A stretch of 64,000 nt of DNA from Paracentrotus lividus (Eukaryota; Echinodermata; Echinoidea; Camarodonta; Echinidae), in contig CALNVZ010003426.1 in the NCBI GenBank assembly GCA_940671915.1, forward strand, positions 49,305,115 through 49,369,114, given 5' to 3'. The translations under genes and the position numbers were made by a program. Positions 48,675-61,492 of the stretch are shown one piece after another. The notes under the pieces are model-generated. The model made no database searches, was not told where the DNA came from, and was given only the letters and a program-made list of their open reading frames with translations. How positions within the stretch are numbered: the stretch's first letter is position 1; every line of letters starts with the position of its first letter.

Positions 48675-50205
48675 ATAATATTTGTCTTGATGTTTAGCGT
48701 ATTAGCACTAAAACATGTACACACAATTTTTATAAAAAATTCTATAATCACTTTGTTTCATTATATCTTTGCACAAAAGTCTTGCTTTAGATAGTTGTAA
48801 ATACACCAATATTTACATAGAGTTCTGCATGTCCTAATATAATTGATTTATTCATGCACTGGTTTTAACTTATTCATAATATTGTAATTCCTCATTGTCA
48901 TAACCAATAAATATTGTAGACAAATAAATACTGTGTAAAATGAATGGACTTCAAAAGTAAACAAAAGCAATATGATACACATACATAAAACTGAATATAC
49001 GCTTTGAGTTTGATACAAAATGAGGTTATAATAAAAACCAATCGTAAACACAATTCAACTCAAAATGAAAATATGAAATGGTTCCTCGGTTTGACATAAG
49101 ACACACATAACATAAATATAATTGTCAATTATGACATACATACCAACATAAGAGTATTACAAAACAATGAGTATTTTCTTAGTATTGTGACAGGGACATT
49201 TGTTGTTGGAATAAATATAGAAACTGATGGCATGTACAATTTACAAATTTATACTCAGACAGTTGTCAATGTTTTGATACCAGTTAGGATTAAAACAATA
49301 TAAGAATAGCAATCGTAATACCAACATTATTGTAATTAGATTAGTGCTCAATAAACAGATAATAATTCCCATTGCTATGTCGATTGATGTACATTGTAAT
49401 AAATTAAATTTCTTTTGAAAAAGAGTATTCATAATTGTAACAAGAAGGTGTATGATATCATAAATAAAATATTACAATATTTACCAGAAATTTTTATTCA
49501 TTCAAGTCGGTATCCAGTTTTTTATACTCTGAAGCGAGCTTGTACACTTGTTTTTTTTTCAGTCATTAATCATTGGTTTTAAATTTGGGGTCTGTAAAAT
49601 ACACACACAAATAAAACATAAACTTTGAATAAAAATTCATGAACATGTAAACACAGATCAAGAAAGGAAGCATATACATATTATATATAGGATGATTAGA
49701 AATCCATTCTTTAAACAAACAGCAGTCTTACATCAATGAGGATATGTAGCAAAAATTGCATCGAACTTGAGAGTAGCTTTGTATAAATGGGATTCATTGT
49801 CTATTGACAGAAAACCAATAAAGAGTAAAATGCCTTATTTTGCTGGTATGATGAAGTTTTTGATTTTTTTTCAGTCAAGATATTTGCCATGTCAAGACCT
49901 AAAACTTGGTTTGAAATATCTGATGAATAGAGAAACTGCCATTATTGGAAAAAAAAATGTAAAATGTAGTCCCCATTATTATAGAGTATTCCAAACCTTG
50001 TGCTAGCTTGCCCTCCTAAAACATAAATCTACAACTCTTCATTTTGTTTTACCATTTTTTTATTCCTTTTATTTCTCTTGACAAATTTATAAATTAAATT
50101 GAAGCATTTATAAACTATGAACCTCCCTTCCATAAACGAATGTTCTAATTGATGAAATCTTTATCTCTGAGATATGTTTGAAAAAAAAACCTCTTAGATG
50201 TAAAA
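48675..50205. other. Unit C tail resumed, no gene seen
   Basis: ataatatttgtcttg onward aligns with 27452-29000 and 10370-11880. This is the sequence expected immediately after the LINE insertion point at about 38056. Homology fades near 50205. Confidence 0.8.
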
Positions 50206-51240
50206 CTAATATTTTTACCCCTGGAGTTATTTATAAGCCACTTGTACCCTAGCTGTAACCAAGTTTAAAGGGTTTGAGTAACTTTCAAAAGCAAGAGCAA
50301 TTAGATCAAGATTAATAAAATTATATTGTTCCCACAGTAAAAAAACAAACTACTGAAAGTTTCAGATCAAATGGAAGTCATTTACTACCTTAAAACAGTG
50401 TAACAAACAATGCCAAGCATACAGCCGAACACCAGTACCCTTTGCTGCCAGCTCACTAGGCCGCTAGGGACGGGGGCTATGCAACAGGAAATGGGTGTAT
50501 GTTGTGCCATGTGGAAAAAGCACATGGTTTTATAAACCATCCGGTGTTGGTTTATAAAATTTCAGTATGAAATCATTGATATCTCGAAGGTAAAGAAAGC
50601 AATTAGCTTGCAATTTTGAAAAGATACCAGACTGACCTAAGTGTTTATAATTATGTTGGCAAAATAAGCTAAATCGAATAAAATGTGATTTGAATATCAT
50701 ACAATGTTACTGCATCCCTTTAATGTACTATGATATTGATGATGATTAGAAATGTGCCAGTGTGTGTCTATGTTTGCTGAATTTCAATAGTATAAAATAC
50801 TGTCATCTGTCTTTTATACAGTATTCAAAACAATATTAGGAAAGCCTCATCTAACATTGTATCCAAGTTCTGCCAATGGAATATTCATTACACTTGAAAG
50901 TAGTTCAAAGTAATTGTGCTTCAGGAATTGAACATGTTGTTTTGGTAAACAATATATACATAGCTTGCTTGAAATAATTTTTTATTTAAAATATGTATGC
51001 AGTGTTCTACATGTAGAGCTCGACATTCAATTGTGACATTTATACATTTACATTGATTATCATTCAGTGTTAAAGTTTGTTTCAAAGAGACCTGTAAAAT
51101 TATACTATCCATTTTTACCAGAACTCAAATAACCTTTAAAAGCATTAGGAGAAATTAGTTAACACCTGACTGATTAATCCAGGTACAATGTACTGTACTA
51201 GGATTGTTAAAATTGCCTTTAAAAGCTACCAAAGGGAAAC
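50206..51240. other. Unique AT-rich sequence, no gene seen
   Basis: No homology to the duplicated units. A small hairpin (ttttataaacc against ggtttataaaa) is at about 50529-50560. No open frame of note. Confidence 0.5.
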
Positions 51241-51474
51241 TAAGGGTGCTATCTCACTTCGCGGAAACAAAATTAAGACAGATTTGTCCACATGGCATTG
51301 CATTACATCTGTCTCCTCTGCTGTCTCCGCGAGGATTTTTGGGGCCACAGAAGACAGATCTAGTACAATGACATGCTAGCTAATCCGTCTTTTGTGTCAC
51401 GTAACCTTTTGTACGTTGCATTGTCGGCAAATATGTCTCAATTTTGTTTCCGCGAAGTGAGATAGCACCCTTAA
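51241..51474. mobile_element. 234-bp MITE with perfect 34-bp TIRs
   Basis: taagggtgctatctcacttc and the next 14 bases are exactly inverted at 51441-51474. TA occupies both ends. Same family as 5197-5330 and 22313-22460 but with the most intact termini, so probably the youngest copy. Confidence 0.9.
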
Positions 51475-51625
51475 GTACTACATGTATGTCAAGTAAAAAT
51501 TAGTACTGCTAGTTTTGAATTTTTTTAAATCAAAGATGTACCTCAACTTTTTGCCTTTTATTTGTCACAATAAATTGTAAGGATGCAAAAAAGTCAAACA
51601 TCAGACAACAAACAGGGTCTGCCTG

Positions 51626-51763
51626 GGGGGCATTTCATCAAAGGACTTGTCGGACGTTTTATCCGACAAACTGTTACAAGCTACTGAAATGTTTGCATCT
51701 GATTGGCTGAGAGCAAATTTGTCGGATAAAATGTCTGACAAGTCCTTTGATGAAATGCCTCCC
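51626..51763. mobile_element. ~138-bp palindromic MITE
   Basis: ggcatttcatcaaaggactt and gtcggacgttttatccgac at the left are mirrored at the right as gtcggataaaatgtctgac and aagtcctttgatgaaatgcc. No coding capacity. Target duplication not resolved. Confidence 0.8.
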
Positions 51764-52105
51764 TGTTAAACCTTTCAAGGGACCAAAGTGTGAGGAATGT
51801 TGTTTCAGCCTGATAACAAAGACTAAGTTCTGTTGTTTTGAAAACCAGTTTGAGTATATTGTATAATCATGCCAGATTTTGGCAGTCTGTTCTGATTACA
51901 TTGAACAATTCAGATTTTGAATTTCTTTTCATCATTTCAATTTATTATAATGAATGCAAGACCAAAAGTTGTAAAAAATGTTTGATTTTTGATTAAATTA
52001 AATTGTGTTCATATTCTAGAACAAGTTTAATAATAGAGTATGAATATTTGGTTATGCACCTCCAATATTGTCTTAGATTTGTTGTAGGAGAAATGATCAG
52101 CTTAG

Positions 52106-52337
52106 TTCCAAAAGGTACTACTACTACCATTTTTGTAACTTTGAGAGAAAACATATTTGCTTACTTATTTATTTTATTCAGATTTTTATGAAAAAGTGAT
52201 ATTAGAAAGTGCATTTTATAATGCCCTTTCAAAATGGAGCTTAAAACCTTTGTTTAAAGATAGACACCGACCTGAATAATGGTGTGATATCAATAATACA
52301 ATTTCATCAAAAGTGGGACGTGTAGTACCTTTTGGAA
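52106..52337. mobile_element. Possible MITE with 16-bp TIRs, ~232 bp
   Basis: ttccaaaaggtactac (52106-52121) is perfectly inverted at 52322-52337. The interior is AT-rich and non-coding. The target duplication is unclear. Confidence 0.55.
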
Positions 52338-54520
52338 TTTATCTCTTCAAATATTTAAATTCAATTTATGATGTAGGCATGCAATAAAGTATAAAGATGT
52401 AAATAATTGTACAGCTTTTATATTCTTAGATAGTTTGCTAGACTACATGTACACATGTATGAGAATGTAATTCAAAGTACTACTTGTATTCTCTCAAAAA
52501 CATATATTCTTACAGCCTTTAAAGGGCTTTGATTTTTTGTTTTAATCAACTTAGTAACTCCATGTTTTAATGAATTGTGTATGACCTCTACTTGAGTTAT
52601 CATTCATTAAAATGCATGCATCAAGCAGAAACTTCACCAACAAAATTGCTCTATGGAGAACAATACATTTTAACTTTGGATTTAGTTGGGCTAAGCCCTT
52701 TTGGGCTGTTTTGGCTTCTTTGTGTAGGATCAGGGGGATTAACATTTGGATACCTTTCAAGCTGTCTGGCTTTATTTGAGGCCATTTTGAGCTATTCGGC
52801 TTGCCTGTGTTGGATGATAACTTTAATTGAGAGACCTAAGCTGATGCTATTAGCTTAAAGTAGTAAATGATAGATTATTGAATCAATATGTCAGGCATGT
52901 AAATGGTGTACTGTATTAGATGAATGAATTATAATATGAATGTCATTTTGTCCTTTGAGAGCAATATAGGCATGAATACTCTTACACGAGAGGTTAATGC
53001 ACTTTTTGCTCATAACAGACAATGCTAGAATTGAAAATTTGTGTGTGTTCATCAGATGAAAGTGAGAAATCTGAATTATTTTGTTAACTTTTTTTTTCGC
53101 CTTGGTGCTTACAGGGGATTGGCCAAATGTTATTTATTGGCAGTAAAAAAATTGATGCCTTAATAAAAGATATTGTTTGTTTTGCATGTTCATTTTTTGT
53201 TCATTTTTTTTTGTATAGGTCTAAGACAAAGGTTTTAAATATGTGATACCTTTGTTTATCTTTATTTATAAATGTAGACCAAAAAAAGAGAGAAAAAACA
53301 AGAAGATGATCTTTAGTTACCTTGTATGCTGTTTATAGGGGAGAGGTACATATAATTTAGGGAATTTATTCTAAAATCTAATGATCTTGACATTTTTACC
53401 ACAGACAGTGTATGGTAACTGTCTCTACATTGTACTTTGAATAGTTTACACTGTAGGTGATCAGTAAATTGTCAGAATTCAGAATTTTAAATTGGTCAAA
53501 CCAAATATCTTGCTTGTGCATTTTATTTTGGTACAGATAAGGAACTTGGTTGGTAGAGAGATACATGTACATTTAAAACAATATAGTTCTCAATTGTTAG
53601 TTTTTCAGCTTCGATTTTATGACATTTTGAGCATCTTGCTTGAGTGATGCTGCCCAAGAAAGTGTACTTTTTATGTTTGTACACGAGGCATTTTTCAAAC
53701 ACTAACATATTTATTGTAGTTTTGTACAAAGTCCTCTCTAATTCTCTTTTAGAACACACTTGCTCTTAGAAAAAGAATCTTGGTTCTTCTTAAATATTGA
53801 GCATGAAATGGTTGTTTTTTTCCTTTTTCTCAATTTTGTACACAAAACTTGCTCAATATATTCATATTATTTGAAAGTTTAAAACATGAACAAATTTAGA
53901 GGTTATGCATTTTTGTATGTGGTCAGAAATATAAAGCTAACTATCAGAAATGTTATTATATAATTTTCTTTTCCAAGGCATTTTCCTCTTTAATGTGGCA
54001 AATCATATGTTCCTTTTTGCGTCTACAAAATCTTACTCTCACATAGGTTCCCATGAAATCAGGGAAAAATTTGTGTAATCGTAATAATTTGTTCTTCATT
54101 TACCAGTTTCTTCAAAATGGTATTAAAATGTGTGTGTTATTTGAACGAAGAAATTAATGAAATGGGATTTGCAGGGGGAAAAATCTATTATCTTTTACAT
54201 AACAGTGACAAGAAATTTCTCGACTTCTTTGTCATTAGTTTGATGATATACAGATTAAGGTTAACATGAATTTCACTGAATATGTCAAATGATTGATTTC
54301 ATATTATAGACTTTCAAATTCTATTTTGATTATTTGCAATTGTGAGTGCATTTCATGATACTTACTATTGGCAAACGATTTGCATGTGAAATTCTTCCTC
54401 GAGTATTCAAGAATATTAAGCTGATTTATGCATTGATGTGGTATAAGATTAATGATTAACAATTATTATGTTAACAGTAATTTATTTCTAGCTCGCTCCG
54501 TCCAGATTTTGTGCTTGCTG
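52338..54520. other. Unique AT-rich sequence, no gene seen
   Basis: No repeats of note. The longest open frame (52577-52858, 93 codons, hydrophobic) has an upstream context without a splice site or start I trust and no recognised motif. It could be part of a long UTR or intron; that cannot be told from sequence alone. Confidence 0.45.
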
Positions 54521-54529
54521 TTCTTGTCA

Positions 54530-54780
54530 TATCTAGTGTTAACTAGCAACTAGTTATCATAACCAGTGGTAACCAGTAAATACATGTAGTTGTAACAGGT
54601 GGTTACTAGTGAATAGTTGTCATTACCAGTGGTAAAAAGTAGTAACTAGTTGAATGAAGCTAGTGGTCATGATGTGTGGTAACTATCAACCAGTTGTCAT
54701 AACAAGGAATAACTAGTAACCATGTGTTATAACTAATAGTGACTAGTTGAAATTTATAATTACTAGTGGTATTCAGAAAT
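54530..54780. repeat. Degenerate minisatellite of GTAACTAGT-type words
   Basis: Irregular tandem units of roughly 30-40 bp containing aactagtaac, accagtggtaa, agttgtcat and tagtggt. No coding potential. Confidence 0.7.
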
Positions 54781-56030
54781 GAGAAATTCATGGTATAGGG
54801 TACATGCACATGTGCATGCAAAGAAAAATATGGCCAATACTTTTTCTTTAAAGTTCTTTAGGTAGGTGTCATAACAGAACATGTTATAAACATGCTTAAT
54901 CTACATGTAGCAGCTGGAAAAATTACACATGTTGTCATTTAGTTGACCACCTTTACATTTACCTAAAAAGTTGGTTCATGCCCTGTAGCTTCACATGGAA
55001 AATAAATGTCAATAAGAACCACTGCTGGACCGAAAAGCAATAGAATGTTTTAAAATAGAGCACCTTTTAAATGATGTATATGGCTGTATGTACTAAAATC
55101 ACCTTACCATTGTAAGAGTATCATCTTTATTTATAAATTAATTGCTCATTGAAAAAAAACTTGATTTAATGTGTAAAGAAATATATTTAAATTGAAAAAC
55201 TGCCCTTATGAAAAAAAATTATTGCATATGAAACAAAAAATGTGCCATTTGTGAGACCTATAACTTCTGTGTTTGTAATGAAGTTTTTCTTTGCAAAAGA
55301 AGTTATAAACTTTTTATATCCATTTTCTGCCAATTTGAGATGTTGGTTGAAATCTTTAAACTATACAGAAAATGATTAAAATTCTTGTTATATTTTGGAA
55401 CGCAAAATAAAAAAAATGAAATGACAAAATGGCATCGCATAACAAATAATTTGTGTGTTTTATGTGATAGTGGCCTTTTGGCACTTACCGGTATTTGGAA
55501 AATGTTGAAATATGAGTTTAACCTGTTCCGCTATGAAACTCTTTGTTTTCCTCCAGTTATTATTTAATGAATCATATTAAATTTTGTCAGAGTGATTTTT
55601 AAAAGTATAAAAAGTGGCGGGATTGTCAAAAAAATAGACTGTACATGTATTTATTCTTTATTCCTTGCTACATTGATGTCATATGTGAAGACATTTTTGG
55701 TATGAAGTGATGGGGATGAGTTAGGAATAATGAACAATGTCTATTTCATGCATGATAGTTCATGGTTTTGTATAAACCTATATTTGTTATTTCTACTGAG
55801 AAATTAATTTACCTTAAGTCTGTATTCTCTCAATGTGATTGATTTATGATTATTCATACATCAATTGAGCAAATCCTGTAAATAAATGAAATTATCACTG
55901 AATATATCATCTTGAATGATTTCATTATTGATTATTGTGTCGTAATCGAGTCGTTTGATCCTAAATCGAGAAGTTAGGAGTTCAAATCACCGTGGTTGGA
56001 TATTTATGAGTGCGCTTGGTACACTGTAGT
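54781..56030. other. Unique AT-rich sequence, no gene seen
   Basis: No gene, element or structured repeat was seen; small open frames only. Confidence 0.45.
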
Positions 56031-56036
56031 GGAAAA

Positions 56037-56104
56037 AGAAAGAGAGAGGGGGAGGGAGGGAGGAAGAGGGAGGTAGGTAGAGAGAGAGAGAGAGAGAGAA
56101 GGGA
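56037..56104. repeat. GA-rich microsatellite
   Basis: AGAG/GGGAGG tract followed by pure GA. Short open frames here are repeat by-products. Confidence 0.9.
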
Positions 56105-56137
56105 AAGTTCCATAACAACATATGGTCTTCTCACAGT

Positions 56138-56409
56138 TTGGTCTAACCTTCTCTTGGTTTACAACATACTTGGTGTAATTTTCAATTGGCCTAATGACTA
56201 CTTGGTCTTATTACCCATTCGTCATATTGCCTAATTGACTATTGCATTTTTGACTAAGTTCCGAAATTATTATTTGATCTATTACTAGTCTGTAACAGGA
56301 ATTATTGACTAAGTTGTGTTAGACCAATTGGATATTTTGACGAAATTGTCATTAGACCAAATGGGAATTAGGCGAAATGGTAAAAAGGCGAAAAGGCAAA
56401 TTAGACCAA
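56138..56409. mobile_element. Foldback element built on ttggtctaa
   Basis: ttggtctaa (56138) is inverted as ttagaccaa at 56401. Further inner pairs exist (cttggtct, attaccca, gcctaatt against aattaggcg, ttagaccaa). It is probably a degenerate palindromic MITE. Confidence 0.6.
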
Positions 56410-56743
56410 CAGGTTTTTAGGGATACTGGTTACTATTCAGTTTAAAAATAGTTTGAAATCAGTCCTGGTGCTTTAGGTGTGCTATGTCAGGCAAACTGGA
56501 AACATATGTTTGTACCAAGCAAAATGAGATTTTATAGATTCATTGATATAATTCTTCAATTTCTTTTCTTTCTTTTTTCATTTAATATAAAATGAAAAGT
56601 TTGATTATCCGTTTTGGAATGACAAATAACAGATGTCACTCTATTATGTTTTATGGTTGAGTATGGCGAGGATTATTTTGCGAAATTACAATTTTCATAT
56701 TGGATTGAATTAAGCACTACATAATAATCGTCTTCCGTCCCCG

Positions 56744-56789
<46 letters not shown>

Positions 56790-57479
56790 CTCGCTTTCTT
56801 TACAAAAATGTGCAATAAAATTTCTACACCAAAGTAAGAATTCATATGACAGATTGGAATTCTTTTGGCACTTTTAATATAAATCATTAAATTGTTAAGT
56901 TTAAGGAGTTATTTCTCCTTTCTACTTGAATTCGAAGATTCAGAACTTGATTAAATTCTTTTCTAAGAATTAACAGGGTTTTCCCGATGGGGCAGTAATA
57001 AAAAATGTCCCACATAACAAATTAGATTTTAAAAGAGCAGGTTTTGAATATCATTAAAAAAAAAGCTTTGATTTAATTTAAATGCTTCTCTCACTATTAA
57101 AAATGAATAGATCAATTACAATTTTAAATCATAATTTCTGCATCAAGTTCCCAAAACGTGATATTGAAGAGTGCCGAACCCTAAAAAAAAAACCTCGAAC
57201 TTTTACATGTATTAATTGAGGCTGGCTCAATTTTTTACCAACCATTTCTGAGAATTTATTTTATTGCCACTACCCCCCCCCCCCTCTCCACGTTGACAGA
57301 GTTTATGAAAATGCTGGGTCTTCTTTTCATTTTTATTTATTTATCTATTTATTCTTTAGAAAAAACTAATAGGCCATATCAATTTCTTTATGAATACTGA
57401 AATGCGAGCGCGAGAAAGAAGGGAAAAAAAAAATTATCACGTGGGGAGCTTCTTTTACGTCTTTTGTGGTTGTACATAC
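56410..57479. other. Unique AT-rich sequence with (CT)n, no gene seen
   Basis: Contains a CT microsatellite at 56744-56784 and a C run near 57273. No gene seen. Confidence 0.5.
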
Positions 57480-57704
57480 ATTGTCCGTCATAAAGGTGGA
57501 ATATCTTTTTGGAGCTCTAGGAACATGATTTTGCTCCGGCTATAATTTCTTGAATATGTTTGCCCCCGCTTTTATTTGTTTCCCCCCACAAAGTTTTGTA
57601 AACCCCCATGATGCATAATTTTGTCATTTTTTCTCATTTAGGGCCCCTTTTTGTTTACCCGGCCAATTAAACCCCCTCTGTTCTACCCCTAGGAAACGCG
57701 AGCG
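57480..57704. mobile_element. Fragment of the 998-bp foldback family
   Basis: ttgtccgtcataaaggtgga and the following tgattttgctc, tttcttgaatatgtttg, ggccc and ctaggaaacgcg match the left arm of 23279-24276. The right arm is absent. Confidence 0.8.
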
Positions 57705-59370
57705 CCAGCTAAAAATGTTGTTTCCAAGAGAAACCTTAAATATGAGCATTTCAAAACAAAATATGAGCAGAACTAAAAATATTGAAGCCCCCTCCCTTAA
57801 ACATTACGGGGGTGGGGGGGGGGGCTCAATGGCTAAGCCCAACCTAGGTAGTAGATTTCTATGTTCCTATATTTAAAAAAATATATATATAGATGTGCGA
57901 CCGCACAGCGCAAGCTAAAATTTTTTAACATATAGAGACCTGAAAAACGTTGAAGAAGATAAACTAGAGGGGCCGTCAAAGGCGGCATACCCACGCCTTG
58001 GTGGCGCTACAGAGTAGTTGTAATACTATGGGGTCAAAACTGAAATCTACATTATGTGTACTAACCCCGGATGATTTTGTCTTAACGCATGGCTTTACAC
58101 AACTCGAAATTTATGTACTGAAAAAACATGACCCCTATGTCAGCGAATGTTAGCGAACGACCCAATCGTCTCTACGCTGACCTGTATGTGTGACCGCACG
58201 CAATTCAAGCGCAGCTGAAGTTTCGGACATTTCTTTTTTGACAATTATTGAAATTTTCAGGGTAGAAAATGAAACTTGCTGAAACTCATTTGTAATCAAT
58301 TATTTTCGCAGTTTTTGGCATCAAAATGGATTGTTGAGGTTAAGATTGAAAATTAATGTCAGTCTGATGTTTTGTTCTACAAAAAATCGCGCATTAACGT
58401 GGGTGCGCAGACATAGGCACTGCGCAGACTTGGGCACTCTTACTATACTCAAAGAAAAGGTCAATGCAATGAAGAACAATGAAATCAATAAAACAACTTA
58501 TGCTAAAAGGCATACAATTCCGTATTAAAACAACAAAATAGACGACAGATATAAAACTGTGCAAGGAAGACGTAGGATGGGGGGGGGGGGTGCGCATGTC
58601 CGGACACTTCACAAAAATTAAGCCTGGTTTTTCGTCTAAGGATTAAGCCAGAAATGTACGTTGAATACTTCTTATCACCATCAATATTTGTTCTCCTCAA
58701 TATTATCTGACATTTTGTGCTGAAAAACTTCAAAGATATTGATTTTAAACCCTTTCAAATGGCTGGTTAAAATTGAGTGTCCGGACATCCAACCTGTCCG
58801 GACATACAAAAACTGGGTATACTAACAGCCACACACCCGGGTGCCCTCGGTTAGCGAACGACCCATCGTCTCCACGCTGACCTGCTCCCCGGCCTATGTG
58901 TGACCGCACGTTCGTTAACCCTGCTCAAGCCAAGGCCAGGTCAACGGCATTGGAGCTTCCTAAAAAATCGCTTGGGATCCTTGCCGCACTGGTAGCGTGT
59001 CCCAGCAGCTAAGGTAGATGAATATTAATGTACTGATCATAAAAAATAGTCTGCAAAACCTCCTACCTTATGACCTGGCGAGAAGATGTTCTTTATAGCC
59101 TACACCTTGTTTCGAAATTTGTGTTACGTTTGTGCGCATGCATAGGATATGGGCTAGCTGGGTATACTGCGCTTTACCTTTGGAAAAGACCAATTTAAGA
59201 GCTACTGCGCACTTGGACTTTTGGTTGGTTTGTTTGCGCTATCTCCATTGAGCCGCCTCGGTGATCGATCGGGCCAGAGTAAAAACAAAAAGGTCACACA
59301 GAATCTGCAGGGATCAACCAATCATCACCTAAATCTAATCGATTCTTTCCTTTCACTATCCAAACAATCT
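57705..59370. other. Non-coding, with two copies of a ~65-bp sequence
   Basis: ttagcgaacgaccca(a)tcg, ctgacctg and tgtgtgaccgcacg occur at about 58148-58202 and 58851-58911, with a gtccggacat-rich stretch between. No gene seen. Confidence 0.55.
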
Positions 59371-59451
59371 CTGAAAATTTGGTGCAAATCCGTTCACCCG
59401 TTCTCTAGTTATCTTGTACACAAACAAACAAACAAACAAACAAACAAACAT
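59371..59451 (+). mobile_element. RTE-like retroelement 3' end with (CAAA)n tail
   Basis: aatttggtgcaaatccgttc followed by acccgttctc and tagttatcttgtacaca, then (aaca)n, matches the widespread 3' end of RTE-type LINEs and their SINEs. The rest of the element is not evident. Confidence 0.55.
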
Positions 59452-61465
59452 ACGGAACCCTTTACTTTTTTTTTTGTTGTAGTATTCTTTATTGTTCATT
59501 CAAATCATAAACGTACATGCATAATCTGAGAAAATAACATAACAAATTAACTGCCTCTGAGCTTTAACATAGTAAAGATCACAGAAAATAATTATCAAAC
59601 GACTCTGCAAGAGTCTATAAAATATTGCAACAGATATTACCAAATGTAAGCAACAAAAAAAAAGATTTTGCAAAAAGGCAATTATATAAACTTGAATGAG
59701 TACAATACCCTGCCGATTTCATCGGCGTGGGTAAAAAAAAACAACTTAAAACAAAAAATAAAATGGTGGAGAGCTCAATGAAATCCCAGCCTCATTAGGA
59801 TTAGGGGAGAGGCTGAATGGTCTCTTACCCCCCCCCCCCCCCCCCCCCCACCAAAACAAAAATAGTGATAAAAGGCTTGGGTTAAATATTATCTGAGTCA
59901 AATAAGATTTTTATTGTAAGGGGGTCGCCGATATCTGTACGGCATCAAAAATATTGGAGTATGATATCTTAGCCCCACCCCTATTCCGTAGTCTTTGTAA
60001 CTTAATTCTACAAAGCTTTGCATACATATTTGTTGTTAAAAGTTGCTCACAATGTTGTAAACATCATGTACAGTTATACGAAAATATGTAGGCCTATTCT
60101 GTGATGCGAAAAATTTCAAAAGAAGAGAGAGAGAGAGAGAGAGAGAGAAATTTATAAAGCATCATGTCAATTAAATGGAACATTAAAACACCCAGATAAT
60201 GAATAATGGTAAGTGAAATTTTTATTTCAATAATAATTTGTTTTCTGAAAGTCTTCGCATTGAATCTTGACATTAATATGGCTTATGTGCATGTGTGGTT
60301 TTAGGCTTATATAAAAAATATACTTTTACATAAATACAACGTTGTTATTAATCAGCTACTAATCAAATATACGTCATGCGTAGCTTTAAAAAGAAGGTTT
60401 ACGGTCATGTAAAAAAGAAAAAAACAAAAACAAAAAACTCGATATCACACACTATAATTTAATATTTCAGTTACATTAATTTATGGACCATTATAGTCCA
60501 TAAAAAAGTTATTTGTTAACGAGGATGTTAGCGCACATGATATCTAAAAGTATTTTGAATTGTATCCCATATGCCAACAAAAAAAATCATTGTGTCTACA
60601 AAACTTTGATCTTGTTCAAAGTTTAAAGAGCTTCATTCCAGAAATGGCTATATTCAATTTTGATGGAAACTGAGTTTCATATCTGACCACTTTCAGGTTG
60701 ATAGTGTCTTTGAACAAAATCGAAAACCTAAATTTTGAGAGCATTTTAATATCATTTCTCCAAACGAACAAAAGAAAAGTGATAAACACCATCTTACAAA
60801 ACATTTTGGAAATATTGGCTCTTCTTAATTGTATAGAACTGCCGGGAGCTCAAACATGTATAATGCATTTTAAGTGACCTATTTTTTTTATTTTTTTAAA
60901 TATCATTTATTTGCTGTCACGTCATTTCATTTTCATTTTATAAGTGGGCGTATACACCTATCAGAAGGAACTTGTTTATGGTCAATCAAACAGATAAGGA
61001 ATCAATATTTCAGGTACATAGTCCTATCAGTCTGAAATCGTGATATTTCATCACAGCTAATCGTCTATTAACAATGATCTGAAACCATAATTTTGTTCCA
61101 TACACAATATTGTACCGTCACGCAGCGGAATTATCACAAATCTGATGGATTATGGAATATATAGACCTCTGAGTCCATCTTTCTGCAAATGATCGTCGAA
61201 TTGTAAGGTAAATTAACGCTTGGATTATATACAGTATTAAAGAAATGTATCACCCAAACGAAATTATAGTTTGGTCTATTCATGTGATAAGGAATTAACG
61301 CACAAAATAGCTTCCCCTAGCTTTTTTTTTTTTTTTTTTTAATTGTTGCGCACTTTCCTTCTTTTTAATGACTAACTGATGCACCATGAAGAGTCGCATT
61401 GTCATTAACAACAAGCATCATTAAGGGGAGTGAGGGGATCTCCGTCCGAAGAATTAACAGTTGTT
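59452..61465. other. Upstream region of TRIM-D, no gene seen
   Basis: AT-rich, with a T run and possible minus-strand retroposon end at about 59466, a 20-base C run at about 59829, (GA)n at 60123-60148 and a T run at 61322-61340. It has no similarity to the upstream DNA of TRIM-A, B or C. Confidence 0.55.
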
Positions 61466-61492
61466 TATTTTTTCTATTTCTAGACTACCATC
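61466..61492 (+). other. Putative 3' splice site before TRIM-D
   Basis: tttattttttctatttctag gives a strong pyrimidine tract with AG at 61482-61483, 9 nt before the ATG. Homology to the other genes begins only beyond this point, which supports an exon boundary here. Confidence 0.7.

Larger units (their letters stand above)
29648..50205. repeat. Segmental duplication unit C, heavily rearranged
   Basis: Starts like units A and B and carries TRIM-C. A 34071-35390 insertion replaces tail sequence. The GA region and nearly all of the CAT array are deleted at about 37374. A LINE enters at about 38056. The unit resumes after the gap at 48675 and fades near 50205. The intervening inverted arm is probably not part of the true unit. 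Confidence 0.7.

Noticed and set aside
52577..52858. 93-codon hydrophobic frame as a small membrane protein
   Set aside because: No motif, no homologue visible in the window and no supporting signals; length is compatible with chance.
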